Of a DNA stretch of 64,000 nucleotides, positions 38,667 through 47,155 are shown piece by piece. A model generated the notes under the pieces. It made no database searches and had not been told where the DNA came from. It saw only the letters and a program-made list of their open reading frames with translations. The number at the start of each line of letters is the position of its first letter. Position 1 is the stretch's first letter. This DNA comes from BJHQ01 sp964654285 (GTDB lineage: Bacteria > Planctomycetota > UBA11346), in the NCBI GenBank assembly GCA_964654285.1, contig CAZZJC010000002.1:62001-126000 (forward strand), given 5' to 3'. Both the position numbers and the translations under genes were made by a program.

Positions 38667-39677
38667 TCAGAAGATCGCGCGCATCCAACGCAACAGGACT
38701 TCCAGCAGCTTGTCGTGCAGCAGCCAGGCGACGAGGCAGAAGATCAGGCCGCCGCCGATCGCCACCACCCAGGTGGTCCAGCGGGTCCGATCCGGTTCGG
38801 GTTCGCCCAGCCCGGCCAGGCGGCCGAGATCGCGTTCGAGCGCGATGAGCGAGCGGTAGCGGTCCTTCGCCTGCTTGGCCAGGCAGCGTTCAAGCACCGC
38901 CTGCACCTTCGGGTCGAGTCCGCGCGGCCATTTCACCGGCTCGTTGCAGTGCATGGTCATGATGTCGTAGGCGCTGTCCCCGTCGAACGGCGGGTTGCCG
39001 GTGAGCATCTCGAAGAAGATCACGCCCAGGGCGTAGATGTCGCTCGCCACCGTGACATCGCGCGTGTTGCGGCACTGTTCCGGCGACATGTAGAGCGGCG
39101 TGCCCATGATCTGGCCGGTATTGGTGAGGACGGTGTTCCCGGCCATGGGATTCTTGGCCAGGCCGAAGTCCGCCACCTTGACCACCGAGCCCTTGCGGAT
39201 GTCGCCCGGGATGAGCCGCGCCTTGCCGCCTTCCTTGGGCAGGGTCAGCAGCAGGTTGTCCGGCTTGAGATCGCGGTGCAGGGTGCGGGCGTGGCGCAGT
39301 CCGCGCACCGCCATGACCAGCGCCCAGGCCGCCTCCTTGATCGGCAGCCGGCCGCGTTCATCCAGCACGTCGCGCAGCGATCCCCCGCCCATGTACTCCA
39401 TCACCAGATACGGATGCCCGTCGTGGCTGCCGGCGTCGATGAGCGGCACCGTGAAGCCGCTGGTGACACCGCGCATGACCTTCTTTTCCCGCTCGAAGCG
39501 CGGCAGTTCGCCGGAGTTTTCCAGCACCTTCACGGCGACTTCGACATCGGGCTTCTTGGCCAGGCGGCAGCGGTAGACCGAACCGCACCCGCCTTCGCCC
39601 AGCTTCTTCATCACCACGTAGCGGCCGGCGAGCATGTCGCTGGGCTTCAGCTTGAGCTGGAGGGTCCGTCGGGCCAT
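38667..39677 (-). CDS. Membrane-anchored Ser/Thr protein kinase
   Basis: The 336-residue kinase begins at ATG 39677 (MARRTLQLKLKPSD). The Hanks domain fills about 18-280: KKLGEGGCGSVY, the Lys in EVAVKVLEN, HRDLKPDNLLL (His about 134), VADFGLAKNP with a proper DFG, and MGTPLYMSPEQC. A single C-terminal membrane helix (TTWVVAIGGGLIFCLVAWLL, about 300-320) tethers it to the inner membrane with almost no exterior domain. It precedes the LOG-family gene by 4 bases and is divergent from the M48 protease gene. The pair suggests that the kinase or its partners regulate the LOG-type hydrolase, but that is inference. Confidence 0.9.
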   Translation of the reverse strand: MARRTLQLKLKPSDMLAGRYVVMKKLGEGGCGSVYRCRLAKKPDVEVAVKVLENSGELPRFEREKKVMRGVTSGFTVPLIDAGSHDGHPYLVMEYMGGGSLRDVLDERGRLPIKEAAWALVMAVRGLRHARTLHRDLKPDNLLLTLPKEGGKARLIPGDIRKGSVVKVADFGLAKNPMAGNTVLTNTGQIMGTPLYMSPEQCRNTRDVTVASDIYALGVIFFEMLTGNPPFDGDSAYDIMTMHCNEPVKWPRGLDPKVQAVLERCLAKQAKDRYRSLIALERDLGRLAGLGEPEPDRTRWTTWVVAIGGGLIFCLVAWLLHDKLLEVLLRWMRAIF

Positions 39678-39886
39678 GTACACCGAGCATGGACGCGGGG
39701 TCTGCGTGCCAAGGGGTGGGGTGAACGGTCGGGCGAGCGGAAATGCAGGCGCTGGCGTGGCAGCGTCCGGCTGCTGCGGTCGGCCCGGGAGTTTGACTTG
39801 CGCGGCCACTGGTCGGACACTGCGCTGCCACGACCGGAAAGGTCCGGTCGCCTCCGCCGTCTGTCGTCCGCACCCGAGGTCGCAGC

Positions 39887-41818
39887 ATGGATTTCTTCTC
39901 CCGCCAGGATCAGGCCCGGCGCACCACCCGCGGGCTGGTGATCACCTTCATCATCGCGGTGGTGTGCATCGTGGCGCTGCTCGATCTCGTCGCCTACGGC
40001 CTGCTGCTGGCTTCCAGCGACGCGGTGAGCGCGTGGGAGCAGGCCCCGACGGTGCTCGGCCTGGTCAGCGTCGGCACCCTGGTGCTGATCGGCCTGGCGT
40101 CGTGGTACAAGCTGGCGCAGTTGTCGGCGGGCGGGCGCGCGGTGGCGGAATCGCTCGGCGGCCGACGGGTGTCGCCGTCGACCACGGACACGCGCGAACG
40201 CATGCTGATCAACGTGGTGGAGGAGATGTCGATCGCCTCGGGCGTGCCGATGCCGGAAATCTACGTCCTCGACGAGGAATCCGGCATCAACGCCTTCGCC
40301 GCCGGATTGTCGACCAGCGACGCGGCGGTGGCGGTCACCCGCGGTGCGCTGGAGCAGTTCACCCGCGATGAGCTGCAGGGCGTCATCGGACACGAATTCT
40401 CGCACATCCTCAACGGCGACATGCGGCTGAATCTGAAGCTCATCGGCGTCGTGCACGGCATCCTGGTGATCGCCCTCGCCGGCCGGGTGATGTTCAGCCT
40501 GATCCGCAACGTGCGGGTCCCGCGCGACGACAAGAAGGGGGGCGGCATCGTCGTGCTGATCCTGGTCGCCGGCCTGGCGATGATGGTGATCGGGTCGGTC
40601 GGCTGGTTCTTCTCGATGCTCATCAAGTCGGCGGTCAGCCGGCAGCGCGAGTTCCTCGCCGATGCGTCGGCGGTGCAGTTCACCCGCAATCCGGACGGTC
40701 TCGCCAAGGCGCTGCGCCACATCGCCGGTCTGGGCGACCGTTCCTCCCGCATCGCCAACGAGCGGGCCGAGGAGACCAGCCACCTCTTCTTCGGGCAGGC
40801 CGTGTCGAGCCTGTTCGCGACCCATCCGCCGCTGGCGGAGCGCATCGGCGCCCTGGAAGGCCGCGCGCCCGAGCACATCGCGAACCAGCTTGCCGGCGCC
40901 GTGCCGGCCGCAGCTGCCGGCCGCGCCGGCGGCAGCCAGGCGGCAGCGGTGTCCGGCCTCGCCGGGACGGCGCCACCGCTGCCGCGCGCGTCGGCTGCGC
41001 GTGAGCCGGTGCAGGCCGAAGGCCTGAGCCGGCGCGTCGGCACGGTGCGGCCTGAGGACGCGGAGGCTTCTCGCGCCCTGCTCGCGAACATCCCCGCTCC
41101 GCTCCGGCAGGCGGCGCAAGAAGGGTTCAGCGCGCGGGCCGTGGCGTTGGCCCTGATCTGCGATCCCTCGCCCACGGTGCGCGAGATCCAGGTCGCATTC
41201 CTGTCGCGTCGCGCCGATGCGGGCCTGACCCGGGCGGTCGGGCAGCTGCTGCCGTCGCTGGAAGGTCTCGATCGTGCGGCGACCCTGCCGCTCCTGCATC
41301 TGTGCCTGCCCGCCCTGCGCCAGATGAGCGAGGCGCAGCGGCGCGAGTTCCTCAGCATCGCGGTGGATCTCATCCGCCGCGACGGCCTCGTCTCGCTGCA
41401 CGAGTTCGCCCTGGTGCGGGTGCTCAACAACCACCTCGGAGGCGCGCGGCCGACGGCGACGATCAGCGATTGGGAGCGATTGCTGACCTCGGCCGGGGTG
41501 GTGATGTCGGCTCTGGCCCATGCGGGCGGTCCGGCCAGTGCGCGGGCCGGGTTCGATGCCGGCGTCGCTGTGCTGCCGGCCAAGGGCGGGCTGACCTTCC
41601 ATCCGCCGTCGTCGTGCACCGCCCAGGCGCTCGACAACGCGCTGTTCCGCCTGGCCCAGGCGATGCCGGACCGCAAGCGGACCCTGGTCGACGCCTTCGC
41701 CCGCACCGTCGCCGCCGACGGGATGATCACGGTGCGCGAAGGCGAACTCCTGCGCGTGATCTGCGACAGCCTGGATTGTCCGCTGCCGCCCTTCGCGGGC
41801 GTTTCCGCAGCCGCCTGA
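39887..41818 (+). CDS. M48 (HtpX-like) membrane metalloprotease with TerB-like tail
   Basis: The 643-residue protein has two N-terminal helices (about 15-38 and 58-78), a zinc site GHEFSHILNGD (HExxH, about 167) with a downstream Glu in SRQREFLADASAV, and two more helices at about 195-245. This is the layout of HtpX proteases that degrade damaged membrane proteins. The tail from about 330 to 643 is unusual: it ends in helical repeats (LVDAFARTVAADGMITVREG and ELLRVICDSLDCPLPPF) resembling TerB-type domains. It is divergent from the kinase gene across about 209 bases. Convergent with the transglutaminase gene; their stop codons touch. Confidence 0.9.
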   Translation: MDFFSRQDQARRTTRGLVITFIIAVVCIVALLDLVAYGLLLASSDAVSAWEQAPTVLGLVSVGTLVLIGLASWYKLAQLSAGGRAVAESLGGRRVSPSTTDTRERMLINVVEEMSIASGVPMPEIYVLDEESGINAFAAGLSTSDAAVAVTRGALEQFTRDELQGVIGHEFSHILNGDMRLNLKLIGVVHGILVIALAGRVMFSLIRNVRVPRDDKKGGGIVVLILVAGLAMMVIGSVGWFFSMLIKSAVSRQREFLADASAVQFTRNPDGLAKALRHIAGLGDRSSRIANERAEETSHLFFGQAVSSLFATHPPLAERIGALEGRAPEHIANQLAGAVPAAAAGRAGGSQAAAVSGLAGTAPPLPRASAAREPVQAEGLSRRVGTVRPEDAEASRALLANIPAPLRQAAQEGFSARAVALALICDPSPTVREIQVAFLSRRADAGLTRAVGQLLPSLEGLDRAATLPLLHLCLPALRQMSEAQRREFLSIAVDLIRRDGLVSLHEFALVRVLNNHLGGARPTATISDWERLLTSAGVVMSALAHAGGPASARAGFDAGVAVLPAKGGLTFHPPSSCTAQALDNALFRLAQAMPDRKRTLVDAFARTVAADGMITVREGELLRVICDSLDCPLPPFAGVSAAA

Positions 41819-43222
41819 TCAGGGCAGCACTTCGACCTCGCCGCCCATCAGCGCCGAAAGATTCGCGACCATCGCCGCCATGGTGCCCTTGGTCGCGCCA
41901 GGCGAACCCAGGCGCAGGTACTGGCTGCGTTCGATGCCGGGATAGGCCGCATCGAGGTGGACCCATCGCCCGCCGATCCAGGCGGTGTTCCAGGCGTGCC
42001 CGACCCAGGCGCCATGATCTGCCGACCAGACGACGCCGACCTCGACCCGCGCCGGAATGCCGGCGATGCGCAGCGCAGTGGCGAGCAGGTTCGCGTGCTC
42101 GGTGCAGTCGCCGTGGCGGGAGCGATAGGTTTCGAGTGCGGAACCGTCCATCACCCCGAAATCCTTCTTGCCGATATGACTGCGCACCGCCAGACGCAGG
42201 CGTTCGGCGGTGGCGGCAGGATCCTCGTGGACCTTGACCAGGCCGGTGACCCAGGCGCGCAGGGCGGCATCGTCGGTCTCGAGCTGCGCTTCGGCGGCGA
42301 GCAGGGATTTCAGCTCCGCCTCGGCCGGGGCGCGCCGATTGCCGTGCGAGCGCACGGTCACGACGCCGTCGGCCAGAGTCGAAAAGCCATCGTCCTGCAC
42401 CGAGACCGCAGCGGGCAGGCGATAGCGGTTCTCGGGCGCCGCGCGCGGTGCCGGCCCCTTCGCCGCGACCATGCCGGTGGGCGAGACCTCGCCGCCCAGC
42501 AGAGGCACCGGCCCGGGCGCGCGTTTCAGGGTGATGCCGATCGGGCCGAACGACATGGTCATCGCGACCATCTCGCCATTCTTCGCGACCACGGTCTGGA
42601 TCGGGATGGGCATGACATCGGCCAGCATCTCGACGTTCCAGTCGCCCTCGGGCGTCACGCCTTTGCCGGTCACGGTGCTCGTCACCAGTTGCACCTGCCC
42701 GTTCAGGAGGATGAGGCCGTGGAAGGTGCGCTTGGCGCCGGTGGTGATCGGGTCGCGGGCGATCTCGGCCTGGACGACGCGGTCCGAGATGAGCCTCACT
42801 CCGGCCGGGATCGGGATGGTCGTCTCCTGCGTCCGGCCAAGGCGGTGCACGGTGGCGACGGCCCTGTCGCGCTCCACCCGGCCCTCGGCGGAAATCGTCG
42901 AACCGGTCTCGACGTGGTCGAAGCGGAATGACTCGACCACGCCGGTCGCGGATTCGCCGAAGCGCTGCGATTCGCGGATCTCCAGCTTGACTTCCTGGGT
43001 TCCCAGCTTGCGGCGGATGACCATCACGGTGTCGATCACGCTGGTGTGCCGGCCGTCAGGGTGGCGGGTCACGACCTGATGCAGGGTCATCGCGGGGATG
43101 CGGTTCAATTCGCCCACATACCAGTTTTCACTGACGAGAACGTCGCCCGGCGGATCGGCGGCGGCGAGCGCGGCGAGGCCCAGCAGGCAGGCGAGGAGGT
43201 TGGCGGGGCGGCAACGGTTCAT
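41819..43222 (-). CDS. Exported transglutaminase-like protein
   Basis: The start at ATG 43222 is set by GGAGG 8 bases upstream and by a 4-base ATGA overlap with rnhA; an ATG at 43228 lies too close to that site. The 467-residue product has a signal peptide (CRPANLLACLLGLAALAAA), then about 330 residues of beta-rich sequence. The transglutaminase-like triad is near the C-terminus: Cys in SRHGDCTEHANLLATALR, His in WVGHAWNTAWI and Asp in RWVHLDAAY. Such periplasmic domains are often peptidase-like or amide-handling. The N-terminal region resembles no known domain. It is translationally coupled to RNase HI, an odd pairing. Confidence 0.85.
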   Translation of the reverse strand: MNRCRPANLLACLLGLAALAAADPPGDVLVSENWYVGELNRIPAMTLHQVVTRHPDGRHTSVIDTVMVIRRKLGTQEVKLEIRESQRFGESATGVVESFRFDHVETGSTISAEGRVERDRAVATVHRLGRTQETTIPIPAGVRLISDRVVQAEIARDPITTGAKRTFHGLILLNGQVQLVTSTVTGKGVTPEGDWNVEMLADVMPIPIQTVVAKNGEMVAMTMSFGPIGITLKRAPGPVPLLGGEVSPTGMVAAKGPAPRAAPENRYRLPAAVSVQDDGFSTLADGVVTVRSHGNRRAPAEAELKSLLAAEAQLETDDAALRAWVTGLVKVHEDPAATAERLRLAVRSHIGKKDFGVMDGSALETYRSRHGDCTEHANLLATALRIAGIPARVEVGVVWSADHGAWVGHAWNTAWIGGRWVHLDAAYPGIERSQYLRLGSPGATKGTMAAMVANLSALMGGEVEVLP

Positions 43223-43716
43223 GGCCATCTCCTCCGGCGTTCGTAGCTGGGATCCGCGCCCGACTGGACGCGATCCATCGCGAGATTGGTCAGCCCATCC
43301 GCGCATTCATTGCCGGGATCGCCGGCATGGCCCTTCACCCAGCGCCACTCGACCTGATGCGTCGAGGCGATGCGGTCGAGTTCCTGCCAGAGGTCGGCGT
43401 TCTTGACCGGCCCCTTGTCGGCGCGCTTCCAGCCTCGGCGCTTCCAGCCGGCGAGCCATTCGCTCATGCCCTTGATCACGTATTCGCTGTCGGAATGCAG
43501 GCGGACGCTCATGCCCGGCTTGCGCAGCGCCTGCAGGGCCCGGATCGCGGCGGTCAGCTCCATGCGGTTGTTGGTCGTCTCGCGTTCGCCTCCGGCGCGT
43601 TCGAGCGCATCGCCGGTGGCGGAATTGATGACCAGGAATCCCCAACCGCCGGCGCCGGGGTTGCCACGGCAGCCGCCGTCGGCATAGGCGATGACCTGAG
43701 GAGTGCTGGCAGCCAT
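43219..43716 (-). CDS. rnhA: Ribonuclease HI
   Basis: The 165-residue enzyme removes RNA from RNA-DNA hybrids. All four catalytic acids are in their usual contexts: Asp in IAYADGGCRGNPGAGGWG, Glu in NNRMELTAAIRAL, Asp in LHSDSEYVIKG, and Asp in GHAGDPGNECADGL. The basic handle is also present (WLAGWKRRGWKRADKGPVK). A short basic tail (YERRRRWP) ends it. The length matches the family (about 155). The transglutaminase-like gene overlaps its stop codon by 4 bases. Confidence 0.96.
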   Translation of the reverse strand: MAASTPQVIAYADGGCRGNPGAGGWGFLVINSATGDALERAGGERETTNNRMELTAAIRALQALRKPGMSVRLHSDSEYVIKGMSEWLAGWKRRGWKRADKGPVKNADLWQELDRIASTHQVEWRWVKGHAGDPGNECADGLTNLAMDRVQSGADPSYERRRRWP

Positions 43717-43960
43717 GGCCGGCGGAGGCTGGGGCCTGAGCGGTGGCCGGCAAGCCCGTTCATCGCACCTTCATCCGCAGCGTCATCGTGCCTGGTCCGG
43801 GATCGTTGGCGCGGGCGCCCCGGGGTTCTCCCCTAGTGCATCGGGCCTGGTCCGCCATCATCCGCCACCCGCGCGCGGCCGCCTGCCGCACCCCTCGACC
43901 ATTCCCCACCCTTTCCCACCCCAAGTGCCCGCCTTGCGGGCCATCCCAGGAGACCTGCCC

Positions 43961-45166
43961 ATGGCACGCGTCCTCATCATCGGAGCCGGCGGCGTCGGTT
44001 CCGTGGTCACCCACAAGTGCGCCCAGGCCAAGGGCACCTTCACCGAGATCCTGCTCGCCAGCCGCACCGAAGAGAAGTGCAAGGCGATCGCCAGGGACGT
44101 AAAGAAATTGCAGAAACGCAGCATCAAGACCGCTGCGCTCGATGCCGACAACCCCAGGAACACGATCAAGCTGATCAAGGCCTGGCAGCCGGAACTGGTG
44201 ATCAACGTCGCCCTGCCCTACCAGGATCTCGCGATCATGGATGCCTGCCTGGCGACCGGCACGCACTACCTGGATACCGCCAACTACGAACCCAAGGACA
44301 AGGCCAAGTTCGAGTACAAGTGGCAGTGGGCCTACAAGAAGAAGTTCGAAAAAGCCGGCCTCACCGCCATCCTCGGCTGCGGCTTCGATCCGGGCCAGAC
44401 CAACATCTATTGCGCCTGGGCCCAGAAGCACCACTTCGACGAGATCCATTCGGTCGACATCATGGACTGCAATGCCGGCAGCCACGGCAAGGCCTTCGCC
44501 ACCAACTTCAACCCCGAGATCAACATCCGCGAGATCACCCAGCGCGGCAAATATTGGGAAGACGGCCAGTGGAAGGAGACCGACCCGCTGTCGGTCAACA
44601 CGACCTTCGATTTCGCCGAGTGCGGGGTCAAGGACATGTACCTGATGTATCACGAGGAGCTGGAATCCCTGGTCAAGAACCTCAAGGGATTGAAGCGCAT
44701 CCGCTTCTGGATGACCTTCGGCCAGCAGTACCTGACCCATCTGCGCGTGCTCGAAAACGTCGGCATGACGTCGATCAAGCCGATCACCTACGAGGGCAGG
44801 CAGATCGTGCCCCTCCAGTTCCTGAAGGCCGTGCTGCCCAAGCCCGAATCCCTGGGTGAGAACTACAGCGGCAAGACCAACATCGGCTGCTGGATCGAAG
44901 GCGTGAAGGACGGCAAGTTCAAGCGCTATTACATCTACAACGTCTGCGACCACGCCGCCTGCTGGAAGGAAGTCCGCAGCCAGGCGATCAGCTACACCAC
45001 CGGCGTGCCGGCGATGCTCGGCGCCAAACTGCTGCTCGACGGCATCTGGAAGCGCCCCGGGGTCTGGAACGTCGAGCAGATGGACCCGGATCCGTTCATG
45101 GCCGACATCGGCAACTGGGGCCTGCCGTGGGTCGAGACGGCGCCGACGAAGCCGCTGCCGATCTGA
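43961..45166 (+). CDS. Carboxynorspermidine synthase (saccharopine-dehydrogenase family)
   Basis: The 401-residue NADPH enzyme condenses a diamine (putrescine or diaminopropane) with aspartate semialdehyde to carboxy(nor)spermidine. The Rossmann motif VLIIGAGGVGSVV starts at residue 4, and the nucleotide-distal part includes TANYEPKDKAKFEYKWQWAY, CGFDPGQTNIYCAWA and RYYIYNVCDHAACWKE. AGGAGA lies about 8 bases before the ATG; the very long upstream frame is a shadow. The partner decarboxylase gene lies 592 bases downstream with a toxin-antitoxin pair between. Family saccharopine dehydrogenases are lysine enzymes, but the linked nspC gives this one a polyamine role. Confidence 0.92.
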   Translation: MARVLIIGAGGVGSVVTHKCAQAKGTFTEILLASRTEEKCKAIARDVKKLQKRSIKTAALDADNPRNTIKLIKAWQPELVINVALPYQDLAIMDACLATGTHYLDTANYEPKDKAKFEYKWQWAYKKKFEKAGLTAILGCGFDPGQTNIYCAWAQKHHFDEIHSVDIMDCNAGSHGKAFATNFNPEINIREITQRGKYWEDGQWKETDPLSVNTTFDFAECGVKDMYLMYHEELESLVKNLKGLKRIRFWMTFGQQYLTHLRVLENVGMTSIKPITYEGRQIVPLQFLKAVLPKPESLGENYSGKTNIGCWIEGVKDGKFKRYYIYNVCDHAACWKEVRSQAISYTTGVPAMLGAKLLLDGIWKRPGVWNVEQMDPDPFMADIGNWGLPWVETAPTKPLPI

Positions 45167-45172
45167 TCCGCG

Positions 45173-45457
45173 GTGAAACCCAGCCTTCTCTTCGAATGGG
45201 ACTCTGTGAAAGCGCAGTCCAACCTGCGCAAACATGGGGTTTCGTTCGATGAGGCGGCTACGGTCTTCGCTGATCCGTTTGCACTGACCATCCTCGATGC
45301 TGAGCATAGCCGTGATGAAGTGCGCGAATTAACCCTGGGATCCAGCTACTGGTCCCGTCTCGTGGTGGTTTACCATACCGATCGCCAGGGTAGGATCCGC
45401 ATCATCAGCGCGAGGAAAGCCGACAAGGGCGAAGTGGCCCAATACCACGACAGGTGA
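45173..45457 (+). CDS. brnT: BrnT-family toxin
   Basis: The 94-residue protein matches the RelE-like BrnT family: FEWDSVKAQSNLRKHGVSFD at the N-terminus, EAATVFADPFALTILD, and the RIISARKADKGE stretch near the end. Members are ribonucleases that cleave mRNA during stress and are neutralised by a partner. It starts with GTG, 6 bases after the carboxynorspermidine synthase stop. Sampled lines are near 55% GC, lower than the neighbouring biosynthetic genes, consistent with acquisition. Confidence 0.85.
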   Translation: MKPSLLFEWDSVKAQSNLRKHGVSFDEAATVFADPFALTILDAEHSRDEVRELTLGSSYWSRLVVVYHTDRQGRIRIISARKADKGEVAQYHDR

Positions 45458-45460
45458 TCC

Positions 45461-45679
45461 ATGAAGTCCCATTACGATTTTTCCCAAGGTGTTCGTGGCA
45501 AATACGCCCGGCGTTTTCAGCAAGGGGTCAATCTGATCCTGCTCGACCCGGATGTGGCGACGTCATTCCCGGACGCGAAGTCGGTAAATCATGCGCTGCG
45601 TGAACTCATCCGGGTGGCCAAGTCGAGCCGACCAGTTCGGCGAACCAGAAAACTGAATGTATCCCCGGGATCCAAATAG
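45461..45679 (+). CDS. Antitoxin partner of BrnT
   Basis: The 72-residue product starts 3 bases after the toxin gene. MKSHYDFSQGVRGKYARRF with the following LILLDPDVATSFPDAKSVNH resembles the DNA-binding N- and mid-portions of BrnA-type antitoxins with a ribbon-helix-helix-like tail (ALRELIRVAKS). The short Arg/Lys-rich C-terminus could contact RNA or the toxin. It should also repress the pair. The order toxin-antitoxin matches brnTA loci. Confidence 0.75.
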   Translation: MKSHYDFSQGVRGKYARRFQQGVNLILLDPDVATSFPDAKSVNHALRELIRVAKSSRPVRRTRKLNVSPGSK

Positions 45680-45690
45680 AGCTCAGTTAG

Positions 45691-45743
45691 ATGTCGTGCG
45701 ACATGGATTTTTCTACTTTCAGATGAAAGGCTGAGTTTCTCAG
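45691..45743 (+). other. Palindrome and short hairpin after the toxin-antitoxin pair
   Basis: A perfect palindrome ATGTCG-TG-CGACAT spans 45691-45704, followed by a run of five T (45708-45712), which could act as a weak terminator or operator. A second hairpin CTGAG-3-CTCAG occupies 45731-45743, just before the nspC start at 45759. Confidence 0.5.
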
Positions 45744-45758
45744 AGCCAAGATTGAACC

Positions 45759-46940
45759 ATGTCCGATCCTCTCCCCACCCCCATCACCGACCTGAATTGG
45801 GCCATCGTCCCCAGCCCGTGCTTCGTCGTCGACACGCGCCTCTTGGAGCGCAATGCGCGCATCCTTGGGCGCGTGCGGCAGGAAGCGGGCTGCAAGGTAC
45901 TGCTCGCCCTCAAGGGCTTCGCCATGTGGTCGGCGTTCGGGGTGTTCAAACCGCACCTCGATGGCTGCACGGCGTCGGGGCCGATCGAGGCGCAACTGGC
46001 GTGCGAGGAATTCGGCAAGGAGGTCCATACCTACGCGCCGGCGTACACCGCAGCCGATCTCGCCGAGACGCTCCGGTTCAGCGACCACATCGTTTTCAAT
46101 ACGCCCGGACAATTGGATCGACACCTGCCGGCGATCCGGGCGGCAGAGCGGCGGGCTGGGGGCAAGAAGGTCGAGGTCGGCCTGCGGGTGAATCCCGCTT
46201 ACGCCGAGGTCGCGGTCGATCTCTACAATCCGTGCGCCACCGGGTCGCGCCTCGGCAGCCTGCGCGAGGTCATCGGCAAGGAACTGCCCGCGGGTATCGA
46301 CGGCCTGCATTTCCATGCGCTGTGCGAGCAGGGCGCCGACGTCTTCGCGCGCGTGCTCGCCAAGGTCGAGGCGAGCTTCGGCGACTGGTTCCCCCGGATC
46401 CGCTGGCTCAATTGCGGTGGCGGGCATTGGATCACCAAGCCCGACTACGATGTGGACCTGCTGATCGCGACCATCCGCGATCTCAGGCGGCGGCATCCGC
46501 ACCTGACCATCTACCTTGAACCCGGCGAGGCCGCCGCCGTCGACACCGGTGTGCTGGTCGCGACCGTGGTCGACCTGCATCGCAACGGGCCGCTGCCGCT
46601 GGCGCTGCTCGATGTGTCGGTGACCTGCCACATGCCGGACGTGCTGGAGATGCCCTACCGGCCGACCATCCATGGCGCCGGCCCGGCCGGCGCGACCCCG
46701 CACACCTACCGCCTGGGCGGGCCGACCTGCCTGGCCGGTGACGTGATCGGCGACTGGTCGTTCCCGGCCCCGCTCGCGATCGGCGACCGCCTCGTCTTCG
46801 CCGACATGGCGCACTACACGATGGTCAAGACCACCATGTTCAACGGGGTGAAGCATCCGTCGCTGGCGCTGTGGGACGGCAAGACGCTCACGGTCGTGCG
46901 TCGCTTCGGCTATCAGGACTATCGCAACCGGTTGTCTTAG
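45759..46940 (+). CDS. nspC: Carboxynorspermidine decarboxylase
   Basis: The 393-residue PLP enzyme decarboxylates carboxy(nor)spermidine to (nor)spermidine in the alternative polyamine pathway. The PLP lysine is in LLALKGFAMWSAF (Lys52). Further family features are FHALCEQGADVFAR, the phosphate-binding NCGGGHWITKPDYD, EPGEAAAVDTGVLVA with its active-site Glu, and the C-terminal GGPTCLAGDVIGDW. It is the fold III decarboxylase group shared with diaminopimelate decarboxylase. Its natural partner lies upstream, interrupted by the toxin-antitoxin pair. Confidence 0.94.
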   Translation: MSDPLPTPITDLNWAIVPSPCFVVDTRLLERNARILGRVRQEAGCKVLLALKGFAMWSAFGVFKPHLDGCTASGPIEAQLACEEFGKEVHTYAPAYTAADLAETLRFSDHIVFNTPGQLDRHLPAIRAAERRAGGKKVEVGLRVNPAYAEVAVDLYNPCATGSRLGSLREVIGKELPAGIDGLHFHALCEQGADVFARVLAKVEASFGDWFPRIRWLNCGGGHWITKPDYDVDLLIATIRDLRRRHPHLTIYLEPGEAAAVDTGVLVATVVDLHRNGPLPLALLDVSVTCHMPDVLEMPYRPTIHGAGPAGATPHTYRLGGPTCLAGDVIGDWSFPAPLAIGDRLVFADMAHYTMVKTTMFNGVKHPSLALWDGKTLTVVRRFGYQDYRNRLS

Positions 46941-47155
46941 ACGCCGTTTCGAGACGCCTCCGCATCCCGCACTCTTTCCATCCCTTCCACCAAAACGCGG
47001 ATTCGTTTTGGGTTCAGTCGGAGAGCGCTCCGGCAGGCGCCGATCGAGGATCCATTTGCCGATTTCCGGCGGATGTTTTGAGCAAACGCAACAAGGTGCA
47101 CGCCTTGAGTTCATGCCAGCCTCGGTTACAAAGCGGCCCGAAGGTATGTCAGCAC
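46941..47155 (+). promoter_or_regulatory. Intergenic region before the RND pump operon
   Basis: A perfect inverted repeat CCAAAACG-6-CGTTTTGG (46990-46997 with 47004-47011) may be a terminator for nspC or a repressor site for the pump. A candidate promoter TTGAGT (47105-47110), 16-base spacer, TACAAA (47127-47132) would start transcription near 47140, just before the ATG at 47156. No other gene is supported. Confidence 0.4.
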
